Shown here: positions 24,596 through 33,379 of the stretch, piece by piece | How the letters are laid out: each line of letters starts with the position of its first letter | Numbering within the stretch: position 1 is the first letter of the stretch | Assembly (NCBI GenBank): GCA_029975275.1 | Contig: JARKPN010000018.1 | Span: 1-64,000 of the forward strand | Direction of reading: 5' to 3' | Origin: Geobacteraceae bacterium | Lineage (GTDB): Bacteria; Desulfobacterota; Desulfuromonadia; Geobacterales; Geobacteraceae | Length of the DNA stretch: 64,000 bases | Translations under genes and position numbers: made by a program | The notes under the pieces: model-generated | Told to the model about the DNA's origin: nothing | Database searches by the model: none | What the model saw: the letters and a program-made list of their open reading frames with translations, nothing else

Positions 24596-25087
24596 ATGCC
24601 CGCAACACTGGTGGAACTGGCAGCTAACATTGTATCTTCTCACGCTTCTGTCAAGGAGATGTCGACAGAGGAACTCTTGCAGGAAATCCAGAAGGTATAT
24701 GCGGCACTACAGCAACTGGAGACTACCGGATCAACAGTTTCCACTGCAACGGAAACAGAGGCAAAAGCTGCGCCGATGAGTCTCAAAAAGGCGTTCCAGG
24801 CCGATCAGGTGTACTGCATGATCTGCGGCAGAGGCGGAATGAAGACCCTTTCCCGGCATCTGGCCCAGGCCCACGGCGTCAAACCGGGCGAATACCGCAA
24901 GCAGTTCGGCATCCCCACCGGCCAGCCGCTGACGGCCAGGAACTTCTCCGAGGGAAGAAGGAAGATGGCCCAAGAGAGGGGTCTGGCGGAAAACCTCGCC
25001 AAGGCCCGTGCGGTACGGGCGGCCAAGATTAAGGCCGAAAAGGCCGCAGCAGTCAAGCCGGCCAAACCGTCCAGAAAGAAGGCCTGA
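24596..25087 (+). CDS. MucR/Ros family zinc-finger transcriptional regulator
   Basis: A DNA-binding repressor/H-NS-like regulator of the Ros/MucR family. It has 163 residues. An N-terminal helical oligomerisation part (1-45) is followed by a flexible linker. The zinc finger has Cys74, Cys77, His88 and His93 (CMICGRGGMKTLSRHLAQAH), and GVKPGEYRKQFGIP completes the family signature. The tail is very Lys/Ala-rich (about 130-163), unusual for alphaproteobacterial MucR and histone-like in character. The ATG at 24596 has AGGAGGGA upstream; an earlier in-frame ATG does not. Divergent from korDABC, it may control that operon (inference). Confidence 0.87.
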   Translation: MPATLVELAANIVSSHASVKEMSTEELLQEIQKVYAALQQLETTGSTVSTATETEAKAAPMSLKKAFQADQVYCMICGRGGMKTLSRHLAQAHGVKPGEYRKQFGIPTGQPLTARNFSEGRRKMAQERGLAENLAKARAVRAAKIKAEKAAAVKPAKPSRKKA

Positions 25088-25107
25088 CACTCTCAGACCA
25101 CACAACA

Positions 25108-25146
25108 AAAAATCCCGAGGCAGGTAACGCGCCCCTCGGGATTTTT
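25108..25146. terminator. Bidirectional terminator between the MucR-like gene and ctpA
   Basis: A 13-bp stem (25108-25120 with 25134-25146) has an A-run on one flank and a T-run on the other, so it works for both converging genes. Confidence 0.85.
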
Positions 25147-25169
25147 TGTAGAGCCGCATGTCGGCACGA

Positions 25170-26504
25170 TTATCCGGTTTTCTTCATGTTCTTCAGGATC
25201 TCCCACCCCTTGAGAAGGTCCAGTGCCCGGAGAACCTGGTAGTCTCCCTTGAACTGTTCGTCCATCTTATAGGCAGGGGCCTTCTCATCCTTCCTGTCGG
25301 CATCCTTCCCCTTCTCTTCCTTGTCACTGCTTTCAAAGTGATTCTCCAGGTCCTTCTCCCGGATGCTCAACGACTCCTTCTTCTCGGCCGCGGTAATCTC
25401 CAGGCTCTCAACGATGATATCGGGGGTAATCCCCTTGGCCTGGATGGAACGCCCTTTCGGGGTGAAATACCGGGCCGTGGTAAGCCGAAGGCCCGAATCC
25501 TCGGAGAGCGGGATTATGGTCTGGACGGAGCCCTTTCCGAAGCTCTGGGTGCCGAGGATGACCGCCCTGTTGTGGTCCTGGAGAGCCCCGGCCACGATCT
25601 CGGAGGCACTGGCGCTGCCGCCGTTTATCAGGACAACCATAGGATAGCCGAGCTCCTTGTTGCCTCCCTTGCGGGCCGTAAACCTCATCTTGGAGTCCTG
25701 GTCGCGCCCCTCGGTATAGACTATCAGCCCCTCGGCAATGAAGTGGTCGGCCACCTTCACCGCCTGGTCGAGCAGGCCGCCGGGGTCGTTGCGCATGTCG
25801 AGAATGAGGCCCTTCAATGCCCCGCCGTTTTCCGCCTTGAGGGTCTTGAGAGCCTTGATGAGGTCCTCGTCGGTCTTTTCCTGGAACTGGGCGATCCTCA
25901 CATAGCCGTAACCGTAATCCAGGGTCTTGAACTTGACGCTCTTCACTTGGATAATGTCCCTGACCAGGGTGAAGTCCTTAGGCTTCTCGAAGCCTTCGCG
26001 CATGATGGTTATGGTGACCTTGCTCCCCTTGGCCCCGCGCATCCGCTTGACGGCATCCACGATGCTCATGTCCTTGGTCAGGGTCCCCTCGATCTTCAGT
26101 ATCTGGTCGCCCGACTTGATCCCGGCCCTGAACGCCGGCGTGTCTTCGATTGGCGAGATCACGGTGAGAAATCCGTCCTTGACGGTTATCTCGATTCCCA
26201 GCCCGCCGAAGGAGCCTTTTGTCTCGATCTTCATCTCCTTGTACATGTCCGGCGGCAGGAAGGAGCTGTGGGGATCCAGCGACGACAGCATCCCGTTGAT
26301 GGCACCGTAGACCAGCTTTTTGGTATCAACCCCTTCCACATAGTTCTTCTGCACTATCTTGAGCACATCGGTAAACAGCTCGATGGATTCGTAGTCATTT
26401 CCGCCTTCGGCCGCGCAGCGCTGCTGAACCCCGACCCCGACCACCACGATGAGAGCCGCGACGACCGCTACCAGCAGGGCCAGCTGTTTCCCTTTTCCTT
26501 TCAT
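25170..26504 (-). CDS. ctpA: Carboxyl-terminal processing protease (S41 family)
   Basis: A periplasmic serine protease that trims C-termini; in Gram-negatives it often degrades peptidoglycan hydrolases or lipoproteins. The 444 residues have an N-terminal membrane anchor (LALLVAVVAALIVVVGVGV). A PDZ domain lies near 90-180 (GGLGIEITVKDG, GDQILKIEG). The protease core has the nucleophile Ser in GGSASASEIVAG and the Lys base in QSFGKGSVQT. The tail is Lys/Glu-rich. The start is ATG 26504 or the adjacent GTG 26507, which sits at a slightly better distance from GGAGG. It follows an EnvC-like activator gene and the ftsEX genes, suggesting a shared role in septal wall remodelling. Confidence 0.92.
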   Translation of the reverse strand: MKGKGKQLALLVAVVAALIVVVGVGVQQRCAAEGGNDYESIELFTDVLKIVQKNYVEGVDTKKLVYGAINGMLSSLDPHSSFLPPDMYKEMKIETKGSFGGLGIEITVKDGFLTVISPIEDTPAFRAGIKSGDQILKIEGTLTKDMSIVDAVKRMRGAKGSKVTITIMREGFEKPKDFTLVRDIIQVKSVKFKTLDYGYGYVRIAQFQEKTDEDLIKALKTLKAENGGALKGLILDMRNDPGGLLDQAVKVADHFIAEGLIVYTEGRDQDSKMRFTARKGGNKELGYPMVVLINGGSASASEIVAGALQDHNRAVILGTQSFGKGSVQTIIPLSEDSGLRLTTARYFTPKGRSIQAKGITPDIIVESLEITAAEKKESLSIREKDLENHFESSDKEEKGKDADRKDEKAPAYKMDEQFKGDYQVLRALDLLKGWEILKNMKKTG

Positions 26505-26549
26505 CACCGTTAACACCTCCCGCCTTAAGCGTGTAGTAGTTCCCAACCG

Positions 26550-27752
26550 TTATCGAATCCAGGGCGCCGGATCTATCGGCCTTCCCTGGTACCTGATCTC
26601 AAAATAGAGCATGGGACCGCCGGCGGAATCCACGTCCCCCGCGCTCGCTATCACCTCGTTCTTCGATACGTTGGCCCCGCTCCTCTTGAGCAGCTTCGAG
26701 TTGTGGGCGTATACGCTGAAGAAACCGTCGCCATGGTCTACAATCACCATGTTGCCGTACCCCTTGAAGTATTCGGCGAAAATAACCTTTCCGTCATAGA
26801 TCGAGCGGACGTCGGCGCCGCTGGAGGCGGCTATGGATATGCCGTTGCTGTTTGTGTACGAATTGAATTCCGGATGCTTGTGCCTGCCGAAATAGCCGAC
26901 GATCCTCCCCTGCGTCGGCAGGGACAGCCGCCCCCTCTGGGAGGCGAAACCGCTGGCGGAGGTCGGTGGCTGCGGTACCGCAACGGCTCTGCCGGAATCC
27001 TTGGCCGAAGGTTTGCGTGTTTTTTGAGAATAACTCTTTCTGCGCTCGGCTTCAAGCCTTTGCACGATTGCCTGCAGGCGCCGCGAATTGGCCTCCAGCT
27101 CCCTGAGTGAAGCCTGGTAGCTCTGCTTGTCTTTGCGGACCTTGACGAGGATGGAGGCCTTTTTTGCCTTTTCCTGCTCGATCTCGTGCTTCCGGCTCAC
27201 GATGCTCCCTTTCAGACTTTCCTTCCGGCCGGCATCGGACTCCAGCCCCCTCTTCAGTTCCCTGAGCTCTTCTATCCGCTCGTTGTAGGCTGCGACAAGC
27301 TTGCGGTCGTTATCCAGCATCGCCCTGGTGTACCTGAGGTTCTCCTGCATCTGCGGGAACGATTCCGAGGAAAAGAATATCCTGACATTGCCCACATCTC
27401 CGCCCTTGTAGGCGGCGACCAGGCGTTTCTGGATCAGAGCCCTTCTCGTTTCCACGTCCTTACTGACCAGCTCGATATCACTCCGGGTCTTGGCAAGCCG
27501 CCTTTCCACAACTTTCAATTCCCGGTCCAGGACGGCGAGGCTGGCCTCTTTATCCTTCAGGCTGGCGTCGATCTTCGCCAACTCGCCCGAAACCTTGCCT
27601 TCCACCCGTATGGTCTGGTCGATAAGCTGTTTCTTCTCCTTTATCTCCTTGTTGATTCCCCGGAGCTGCTTCTTGACGTCGGCGCCCCAGAGAGAGGAGA
27701 CCGGTGACAGCAACGTGGTGAGGAGTAATAATATGAAGATTCCGGTCCGCAT
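26550..27752 (-). CDS. EnvC-like murein hydrolase activator (M23 domain)
   Basis: EnvC-type proteins link FtsEX to amidases that split septal peptidoglycan. The 400 residues comprise a signal peptide (ending near SSLWGA), a long coiled coil (about 25-250) and a C-terminal LytM/M23 domain (about 280-400). In the M23 domain the usual metal ligands are incomplete: HPEF is seen where HxxxD is expected, while HGDGFFSVYAHNSKLL is present. That fits an activator rather than an active peptidase. The gene starts 2 bp after the ftsX stop with no ribosome site, so it is translationally coupled. The neighbouring ftsEX and ctpA support a cell-division role. Confidence 0.87.
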   Translation of the reverse strand: MRTGIFILLLLTTLLSPVSSLWGADVKKQLRGINKEIKEKKQLIDQTIRVEGKVSGELAKIDASLKDKEASLAVLDRELKVVERRLAKTRSDIELVSKDVETRRALIQKRLVAAYKGGDVGNVRIFFSSESFPQMQENLRYTRAMLDNDRKLVAAYNERIEELRELKRGLESDAGRKESLKGSIVSRKHEIEQEKAKKASILVKVRKDKQSYQASLRELEANSRRLQAIVQRLEAERRKSYSQKTRKPSAKDSGRAVAVPQPPTSASGFASQRGRLSLPTQGRIVGYFGRHKHPEFNSYTNSNGISIAASSGADVRSIYDGKVIFAEYFKGYGNMVIVDHGDGFFSVYAHNSKLLKRSGANVSKNEVIASAGDVDSAGGPMLYFEIRYQGRPIDPAPWIR

Positions 27753-27754
27753 GG

Positions 27755-28699
27755 CTAAAGGGCGATGAACTTCTTCAGGGAGGCGAGGCTCCCCATGAAA
27801 CCGAGCGCGGCTCCGCCGAAGAGCAGCGCGGCCAGATGGGAAAGCGGAAGAAAGACCAGTCCCGACTCCATGATGCCGATGCCGGAGAAGATATCGGCGT
27901 TGTGGAGGAACGCCATATAGGCCCCTGTAAGGACGAGGAGCGCCAGGGCCACTCCCGCGACACCCTGGATCATCCCCTCGATCAGAAACGGAGCCTTGAT
28001 GAACATGCGGGTCGCCCCCACCAGCCCCATCAGCTCGAGTTCGTCCTTCCTGGAATAGATGGTCAGCTTGATGGTGTTGGCAACGATGAAGATGACCGCC
28101 AGCACGATGAAGCCACCGACCAGCGCCCCGGCAAACCGGATCAGGTTCATGAAATCATCGAACCGTTTGACCCATTCCTCCCCGTACTGCACCTCCTTGA
28201 TCTCCGGGAACTGCCTGAGGCGGGTTACGTAGGTCGCCACCGACTGGCTGTCCCGGCTGTCCCGTTTCAGGCGAATCTCGATGGAAGAGGGGAGAATCTC
28301 CGGAGACACCCCTTCCAGAAGCGACTCCTGCCCCTTCAGTCTGCCGTAAAACCTCCTGAACGCCTCCTCCCTGGAGATGTACCCTACGTCCAGGGTGCCG
28401 TGGATCGCCCGTATCTTTCCCGTCAGGTCGGTGACTTCGCCGGAGGAGAGCTCACGGTCGAAATAGGCGGTTATCTGGACCCGGTCGCTCCAACTGGCCG
28501 TGACGCGCTCCAGGTTGACATATACCAGAAGAAACAGCGAAAGGATCAGAAAGGCGAGTGCGATGGTGACTATGCTCAGGACATTCACCAGGACGTTCTG
28601 CCGTATGTTGATGAAGGCCCTCTCCACGAAGTAGTGGAGTCGCCCGGTCACTCCCTCCCTGGCCAGCTTCGGTCTTTTTGCCGCTTTCTCACGAGGCAT
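27755..28699 (-). CDS. ftsX: Cell division protein FtsX
   Basis: The membrane half of the FtsEX ABC-type complex, which transmits ATP hydrolysis to periplasmic murein hydrolase activators. The 314 residues have a first helix near 43-65 (LSIVTIALAFLILSLFLLVYV), a periplasmic loop of about 100 residues, then three C-terminal helices with the FtsX ELMGLVGATRMFI motif. The ATG at 28699 starts within the last codons of ftsE (11-bp overlap); a more upstream ATG would lie deep within ftsE. It precedes the EnvC-like gene by 2 bp. Confidence 0.93.
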   Translation of the reverse strand: MPREKAAKRPKLAREGVTGRLHYFVERAFINIRQNVLVNVLSIVTIALAFLILSLFLLVYVNLERVTASWSDRVQITAYFDRELSSGEVTDLTGKIRAIHGTLDVGYISREEAFRRFYGRLKGQESLLEGVSPEILPSSIEIRLKRDSRDSQSVATYVTRLRQFPEIKEVQYGEEWVKRFDDFMNLIRFAGALVGGFIVLAVIFIVANTIKLTIYSRKDELELMGLVGATRMFIKAPFLIEGMIQGVAGVALALLVLTGAYMAFLHNADIFSGIGIMESGLVFLPLSHLAALLFGGAALGFMGSLASLKKFIAL

Positions 28700-29357
28700 C
28701 GGAGTCCTCCGTGACGTGCCCCTTGTCGAGCACGATAAAGCGTTTGTGACTGTTTTCGATGAGGCGCCGGTCGTGGGTCGCGACAACCACCGTGCTGCCC
28801 CGGACATTCGCCTCTTTCAGGATGGCGAACACGCGCTCCTTCGACTCTTCGTCCAGGTTTCCGGTGGGCTCATCCGCCAGGATCAGCTTCGGGTCGTTCA
28901 CGAGGGCGCGGGCCATGGCAACCCGCTGCTGCTCTCCACCCGACAGGCGGATAGGGGTGGAGTTTATCTTATGCTCAAGCCCAACCTGTTTGAGGATGTG
29001 ATACACCCGCTTGTTGATGTCCTTTTTGCCCCATCCGAGCACCTCAAGGGTAATGGCCACATTTTCGAGAACGGTTCTCGAAGGAAGGAGTTTGAAGTCC
29101 TGGAAAACGACTCCTATCTTGCGGCGGAGAGCGGGAAGCTGGGAGGGTGGAAGCTTGGTTATGTTTACGCCGTCGATTACCACCTGTCCGCGGGTCGGCT
29201 TCAGCGCCCCGTAAAGGAGCTTCAGGAGTGTCGATTTCCCCGCGCCGGATACACCCGTCAGAAAGACGAACTCCCCCTTGGAGATCTTCGCGCTGATCCC
29301 GCTGAGGGCCGTGGCATCGCGCTGGTAGGACATGCAGACGTTATGGAGTTGAATCAT
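28689..29357 (-). CDS. ftsE: Cell division ATP-binding protein FtsE
   Basis: The ATPase of the FtsEX complex, at the inner face of the septum. The 222 residues have Walker A (GVSGAGKST), the Q-loop [10 protein letters not shown], signature [15 protein letters not shown], Walker B (LILADEPTG) and the switch His (VVATHD). The ATG at 29357 follows GGAG by 9 nt. It overlaps ftsX by 11 bp. A 71-bp gap separates it from the small membrane protein gene upstream. Confidence 0.95.
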   Translation of the reverse strand: MIQLHNVCMSYQRDATALSGISAKISKGEFVFLTGVSGAGKSTLLKLLYGALKPTRGQVVIDGVNITKLPPSQLPALRRKIGVVFQDFKLLPSRTVLENVAITLEVLGWGKKDINKRVYHILKQVGLEHKINSTPIRLSGGEQQRVAMARALVNDPKLILADEPTGNLDEESKERVFAILKEANVRGSTVVVATHDRRLIENSHKRFIVLDKGHVTEDSDAS

Positions 29358-29428
29358 GTGATGCGCTCCGGTAAATGTCGGTGAAGGCCCTGGAGAACGG
29401 ACGGCTGACACAGGCTGACAAACAGGCG

Positions 29429-29614
29429 TTATGCCTTGAGCATCCCCAGGACCCACAAGGCGAAGCATGAGAGAAAGCCTCCACCGAACAGCACGGCAAC
29501 GCCGGACCGGAAGGTCCCCCGCCTCGGGAAGGCATAGAGGAAGAATCCGGCAGCGGCAAGGACCCACCCCCAGAAGCCCAGCTCACAGAGAAGTGCCCAG
29601 CTTTCGTCTATCAC
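29429..29614 (-). CDS. Small membrane protein with two helices, unknown function
   Basis: About 61 residues (IDESWALLCELGFWGWVLAA…). There are two hydrophobic segments, LGFWGWVLAAAGFFLYAF and AVLFGGGFLSCFALWVLGML, separated by a basic turn (PRRGTFRSG). It is predicted to be an inner-membrane hairpin. The start is taken as GTG 29614, 3 nt after GGAGAGG; a TTG at 29626 is also in frame. The 5' part overlaps the end of the upstream glycosyltransferase gene by 32 bp, implying coupled translation. I do not recognise the family. Its place between a polyprenyl glycosyltransferase and ftsEX suggests an envelope role. Confidence 0.6.
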   Translation of the reverse strand: MIDESWALLCELGFWGWVLAAAGFFLYAFPRRGTFRSGVAVLFGGGFLSCFALWVLGMLKA

Positions 29615-30344
29615 GCGCCTCTCCAAGACAGAGAAACTTTCTGAGCAATGAACCCAGCTTCAGTTTCCAGACCATGACGACCGCCTCTCGGACGATCCTT
29701 TTCGACATCTTGGAGGTCCCGGCATGGCGGTCTATGAAGATAATCGGGACCTCACCCATGCTGCACCCGTTTTCCATGCAGCGATAGTTCATCTCAATCT
29801 GAAAGGAGTATCCATCCGAACGTATCCGGTCGAGATCGATCCGCTCCAGAACCCGCCGATTGAAGCACTTGAAGCCACTGGTGCAGTCCGAAATCCTGAG
29901 TCCCGTGACAACCCTGGTGTAGACGGTTGCGCAATAGCTCAGCAGAAGCCTTCTGATGGGCCAGTTGACCACGCTGACGCCGTTGAGGTAGCGGGACCCG
30001 ATGACCATGTCACTGGTCTTGGCCTTTTCAAGCAGAAGCGGAATTACGCCGGGATCGTGGGAAAAATCGGCGTCCATCTCTATCACAAAGTCGGCCCCCT
30101 CACGGAGGGCCAGCTTGAAACCCTCGCGGTAAGCGGAACCGAGTCCCAGCTTCCCTTCGCGCCGGAGCAGCAGGACACGGTTCTCCGTTTCGGCGATTCC
30201 GGCCACGCAATCGCCGGTTCCGTCCGGAGAGTTGTCGTCCACGACCAGGATACGGATTCTTTCATCCTGTGCAAGGACTTCCGGTATCAGCCGGGCAATA
30301 TTATCACGTTCATTATAGGTCGGGACAACAACCAGTACTTTCAC
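29583..30344 (-). CDS. Polyprenol monophosphomannose synthase-like glycosyltransferase (GT2, DPM1 type)
   Basis: It likely transfers mannose or glucose from GDP/UDP-sugar to undecaprenyl phosphate. The 253 residues have the GT-A donor region (LVVVPTYNERDNIARLIPEVL, ILVVDDNSPDGTGD), the catalytic-metal stretch FVIEMDADFSHDP, and the DPM1-type GSRYLNGVSVVNWPIRR and SDCTSGFKCF. It lacks the C-terminal membrane helices of GtrB, so it probably works as a peripheral enzyme with a membrane partner, perhaps the small membrane protein encoded next. It is first of the string leading into ftsE. Confidence 0.88.
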   Translation of the reverse strand: MKVLVVVPTYNERDNIARLIPEVLAQDERIRILVVDDNSPDGTGDCVAGIAETENRVLLLRREGKLGLGSAYREGFKLALREGADFVIEMDADFSHDPGVIPLLLEKAKTSDMVIGSRYLNGVSVVNWPIRRLLLSYCATVYTRVVTGLRISDCTSGFKCFNRRVLERIDLDRIRSDGYSFQIEMNYRCMENGCSMGEVPIIFIDRHAGTSKMSKRIVREAVVMVWKLKLGSLLRKFLCLGEARDRRKLGTSL

Positions 30345-30461
30345 AGTGGCTACCTTGCAGCAAAATCGTTCCCCCCGGAAAGCGGCGGCAGAGGCGGGAC
30401 CAGCCCTCCCGGCATCGGCAGGTTTTCAGGAAAACCGAGTATATTGAAATGGATAGGGGCA

Positions 30462-30489
30462 GGATAAAGTGTTTCCCGAGGTAAGTCAA
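30462..30489 (-). promoter_or_regulatory. Predicted sigma-70 promoter of the glycosyltransferase-ftsEX-ctpA string
   Basis: On the minus strand, TTGACT (30489-30484), a 16-nt spacer and TTATCC (30467-30462), leaving a leader of about 110 nt. Confidence 0.5.
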
Positions 30490-30535
30490 GGGAAAGGGGA
30501 GCCCTTGTCAACCGCGACTTGCCTGCTCCACCACG

Positions 30536-30567
30536 AAAAAAAGGCCATGCGCTGCGCATGGCCTTTC
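30536..30567 (-). terminator. Terminator of the tRNA-Asp/Val/Asp operon
   Basis: On the minus strand, AAAGGCCATGCGC pairs with GCGCATGGCCTTT and is followed by more T. Strong intrinsic terminator. Confidence 0.85.
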
Positions 30568-30574
30568 TTGATTC

Positions 30575-30651
<77 letters not shown>

Positions 30652-30700
30652 CGGTCAAAATGCTTACTTTTTCAAACAACACAGCCGCGTTAAAGGTAAA

Positions 30701-30776
30701 TGGTGGGCGAAACAGGGATCGAACCTGTGACATCCAGCTTGTAAGGCTGGCGCTCTCCCAGCTGAGCTATTCGCCC
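30701..30776 (-). tRNA. tRNA-Val (UAC)
   Basis: Complete cloverleaf with CCA. The acceptor is GGGCGAA/TTCGCCC and the anticodon loop CTTACAA gives UAC. It lies between two identical tRNA-Asp genes. Confidence 0.95.
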
Positions 30777-30785
30777 TTTGTTAAA

Positions 30786-30862
<77 letters not shown>

Positions 30863-30886
30863 CGATCAATAACGAAAAGAGGCATA

Positions 30887-30915
30887 TTTATAACAAGGGG
30901 CACATTGAGTGTCAA
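30887..30915 (-). promoter_or_regulatory. Promoter of the tRNA-Asp/Val/Asp operon
   Basis: On the minus strand, TTGACA (30915-30910), a 17-nt spacer and TATAAA (30892-30887). Near-consensus, 25 nt before the first tRNA. Confidence 0.8.
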
Positions 30916-30946
30916 GCGATTTTTGACATCTGAATCCGTGGCGCTC

Positions 30947-33364
30947 TCAGTGGGGTGCGGAGGATGCCTCTCCGAGCGCGGCCGGCTTGCCGGGCGACCG
31001 CAGGAATTCGGGATACTCGCTCTTGCCGGGCAGGACCTTCTCAAGAACTTCATCCATGTGGCGCACCAGGCAGATCCTCAAGCCGTTCAGAATCTCCTGC
31101 GGTACCTCACGGAGGTCCTTCTCGTTGGCCGCGGGTACCATGACAAGCTTGATAGTGCCCCGTTTTGCCGCCAGGAGCTTTTCCTTCAACCCTCCAATCG
31201 GGAGAATTCTCCCGCGCAGAGTGATCTCTCCGGTCATGGCGCAGTCGCGCCGCACAGCCCTCCCGGTGAGCGCGGACGTGACCGCCGTAGCCATGGTGAT
31301 GCCGGCTGAAGGGCCGTCCTTGGGGACGGCCCCCTCCGGGACATGGATATGGATCTCCACGTTCTGGAAGAATTCGCGATCCAGCCCCAGCAATGGTGCG
31401 CGCGAACGGACGTAGGTGACGGCCGCATGGGCCGACTCCTGCATGACCTCGCCGAGCTTGCCGGTAATCGTCAGCTTCCCCTTGCCCGGGAGCACGGCGA
31501 CCTCGATACCGAGGAGTTCCCCGCCCGTCTCCGTCCAAGCCAGGCCGGTCACCACCCCGACAGAGTCCTCGGCCTCGGCGCCTGAGTGGCTGAAACGATG
31601 AACGCCGAGAAGTTCCCGGACCTGCTGCGGCCGTATCGTCACCTTGGAGAGCCTGCCCTTTGCCGCGCTGAACGCCACCTTCCTGCAGATGGCCGCGATT
31701 TCACGCTCCAGGCCGCGAACGCCGGCCTCCCTGGTATAATGGCGGATGATCTCCACTATAGCCTTGTCGGTAATCGAGACATTATCGGCGGGGAGACCGT
31801 GCTCACCCAGCTTTTTCCCCACCAGATAGCGTCTGGCGATCTCCAGTTTCTCCGGCTCGGTATATCCCTCCAGCCTGATGACTTCCAGCCTGTCCAGCAG
31901 GGGTCTCGGTATGGAATGGAGGGAGTTGGCCGTGGTGATGAACATCACGCGGGACAGGTCGTAGTCCACGTCCAGAAAGTGATCGCTGAACGTATGGTTC
32001 TGTTCGGGATCCAGCACCTCCAGCAGCGCGGAAGCCGGATCGCCGCGGAAATCGGTGCTCATCTTGTCGATTTCGTCCAGGAGGAAAACCGGGTTTCCGC
32101 TGCCGGCCTTTTTCAGATTCAGCATGATCTTGCCCGGCATGGCACCTACATAGGTACGGCGGTGGCCCCTGATTTCCGCTTCGTCCCGCACCCCGCCCAG
32201 GGACATCTTGACGAAGTCCCTTCCGGTCGCACGGGCGATTGAGCGGGCCAGGGAGGTCTTCCCGACACCCGGAGGACCCACCAGGCAGAGTATTGGGCCT
32301 CTCACCTTCCCCACCAGGCTCATCACGGAAAGATGCTCGAGGATGCGCTCCTTTACCCTGGAAAGCCCGAAGTGGTCCCGGTCAAGCACCTCGGCGGCCT
32401 CGCGTATGTCGTTCTTTTCCCTGCCGAAGGTGCTCCACGGCAACGAGACGAGCCAGTCGACATAGTTCCTGGCAACCGCGGCCTCGGCCGACATGGGTGA
32501 CATGAGCTTCAGCTTCTTCAACTCGGAAAGCGCCTTCTGGGATGCCTCCTGGGACAATCCGCCGGCTTTTACCTTTTCCTCAAGCTCGGCAAGCTCCTGC
32601 TTGAAATCGTCCGTCCCTCCCAGCTCCTTCTGTATCGCCCTCATCTGTTCGTTGAGGTAGTACTCCTTCTGGGTCTTCTCCATCTGCCGCTTGACCCTGG
32701 TATGGATCTTTTTTTCTATCCTGAGTATTTCGACTTCCGTTTCCATCAAAGCCAGCAGGCGCTCCAGCCTGGCCGCGGGTTCAGCAACGGCAAGGAGTTC
32801 CTGTTTCTCCGTCATTTTCAGATCGAGAGTGGCGGCAACGGTATCGGACAACAGTGAAGGCTGGTCAGTGTCGGCGACCGAACCGACGGTCTCCTGGGGG
32901 ATCTTCTTGGTGAGAGTCGCGTAGGTCTCGAAGGAGGCCTTGACGCTGCGCATCAAGGCCTCCAGCTCCGCGGTCACCCGGCAACTCTCGCCGATCTCGC
33001 CAATCTCCACCGAAAAAAACGCATCCTCGGCAAAAAAACGGGTAATTGTCCCACGCCGCTTCCCCTCGACCAGAACCTTGACCGTCCTGTCCGGGAGGTG
33101 CAGGAGCTGGATGATCTTGCACAGGGTTCCGTGGACATGGATATCCTCTTCCGGCGGGTCGTCTTTCCTGGCATTCTTCTGTGTCGCGAGAAAAATGTAC
33201 CTGTTCGACGACATGGCCGCCTGGAGGGCAAGTATCGACTTCTCCCTGCCGACGAACAGAGGCACCACCATGTGGGGGAACACGACCATGTCCCGTAACG
33301 GCAAAAGAGGGAATCTTGTGGGATTCCCTCTCCTTTTCTCATCTCCCGATGTTTTTCTTACCAT
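30947..33364 (-). CDS. lon: ATP-dependent protease La
   Basis: A cytoplasmic AAA+ serine protease that degrades misfolded and regulatory proteins. The 805 residues have the N-terminal substrate domain (FPLLPLRDMVVFPHMVVPLFVG), then the AAA module with Walker A GPPGVGKTS and Walker B FLLDEIDKM. The protease domain has the Ser-Lys dyad (Ser in PKDGPSAGIT, Lys in GGLKEKLLAAKRG). GGAAGGGA precedes the ATG. It lies 15 bp after clpX, at the end of tig-clpP-clpX-lon. Confidence 0.97.
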   Translation of the reverse strand: MVRKTSGDEKRRGNPTRFPLLPLRDMVVFPHMVVPLFVGREKSILALQAAMSSNRYIFLATQKNARKDDPPEEDIHVHGTLCKIIQLLHLPDRTVKVLVEGKRRGTITRFFAEDAFFSVEIGEIGESCRVTAELEALMRSVKASFETYATLTKKIPQETVGSVADTDQPSLLSDTVAATLDLKMTEKQELLAVAEPAARLERLLALMETEVEILRIEKKIHTRVKRQMEKTQKEYYLNEQMRAIQKELGGTDDFKQELAELEEKVKAGGLSQEASQKALSELKKLKLMSPMSAEAAVARNYVDWLVSLPWSTFGREKNDIREAAEVLDRDHFGLSRVKERILEHLSVMSLVGKVRGPILCLVGPPGVGKTSLARSIARATGRDFVKMSLGGVRDEAEIRGHRRTYVGAMPGKIMLNLKKAGSGNPVFLLDEIDKMSTDFRGDPASALLEVLDPEQNHTFSDHFLDVDYDLSRVMFITTANSLHSIPRPLLDRLEVIRLEGYTEPEKLEIARRYLVGKKLGEHGLPADNVSITDKAIVEIIRHYTREAGVRGLEREIAAICRKVAFSAAKGRLSKVTIRPQQVRELLGVHRFSHSGAEAEDSVGVVTGLAWTETGGELLGIEVAVLPGKGKLTITGKLGEVMQESAHAAVTYVRSRAPLLGLDREFFQNVEIHIHVPEGAVPKDGPSAGITMATAVTSALTGRAVRRDCAMTGEITLRGRILPIGGLKEKLLAAKRGTIKLVMVPAANEKDLREVPQEILNGLRICLVRHMDEVLEKVLPGKSEYPEFLRSPGKPAALGEASSAPH

Positions 33365-33379
33365 GTCCCTTCCTATGCG

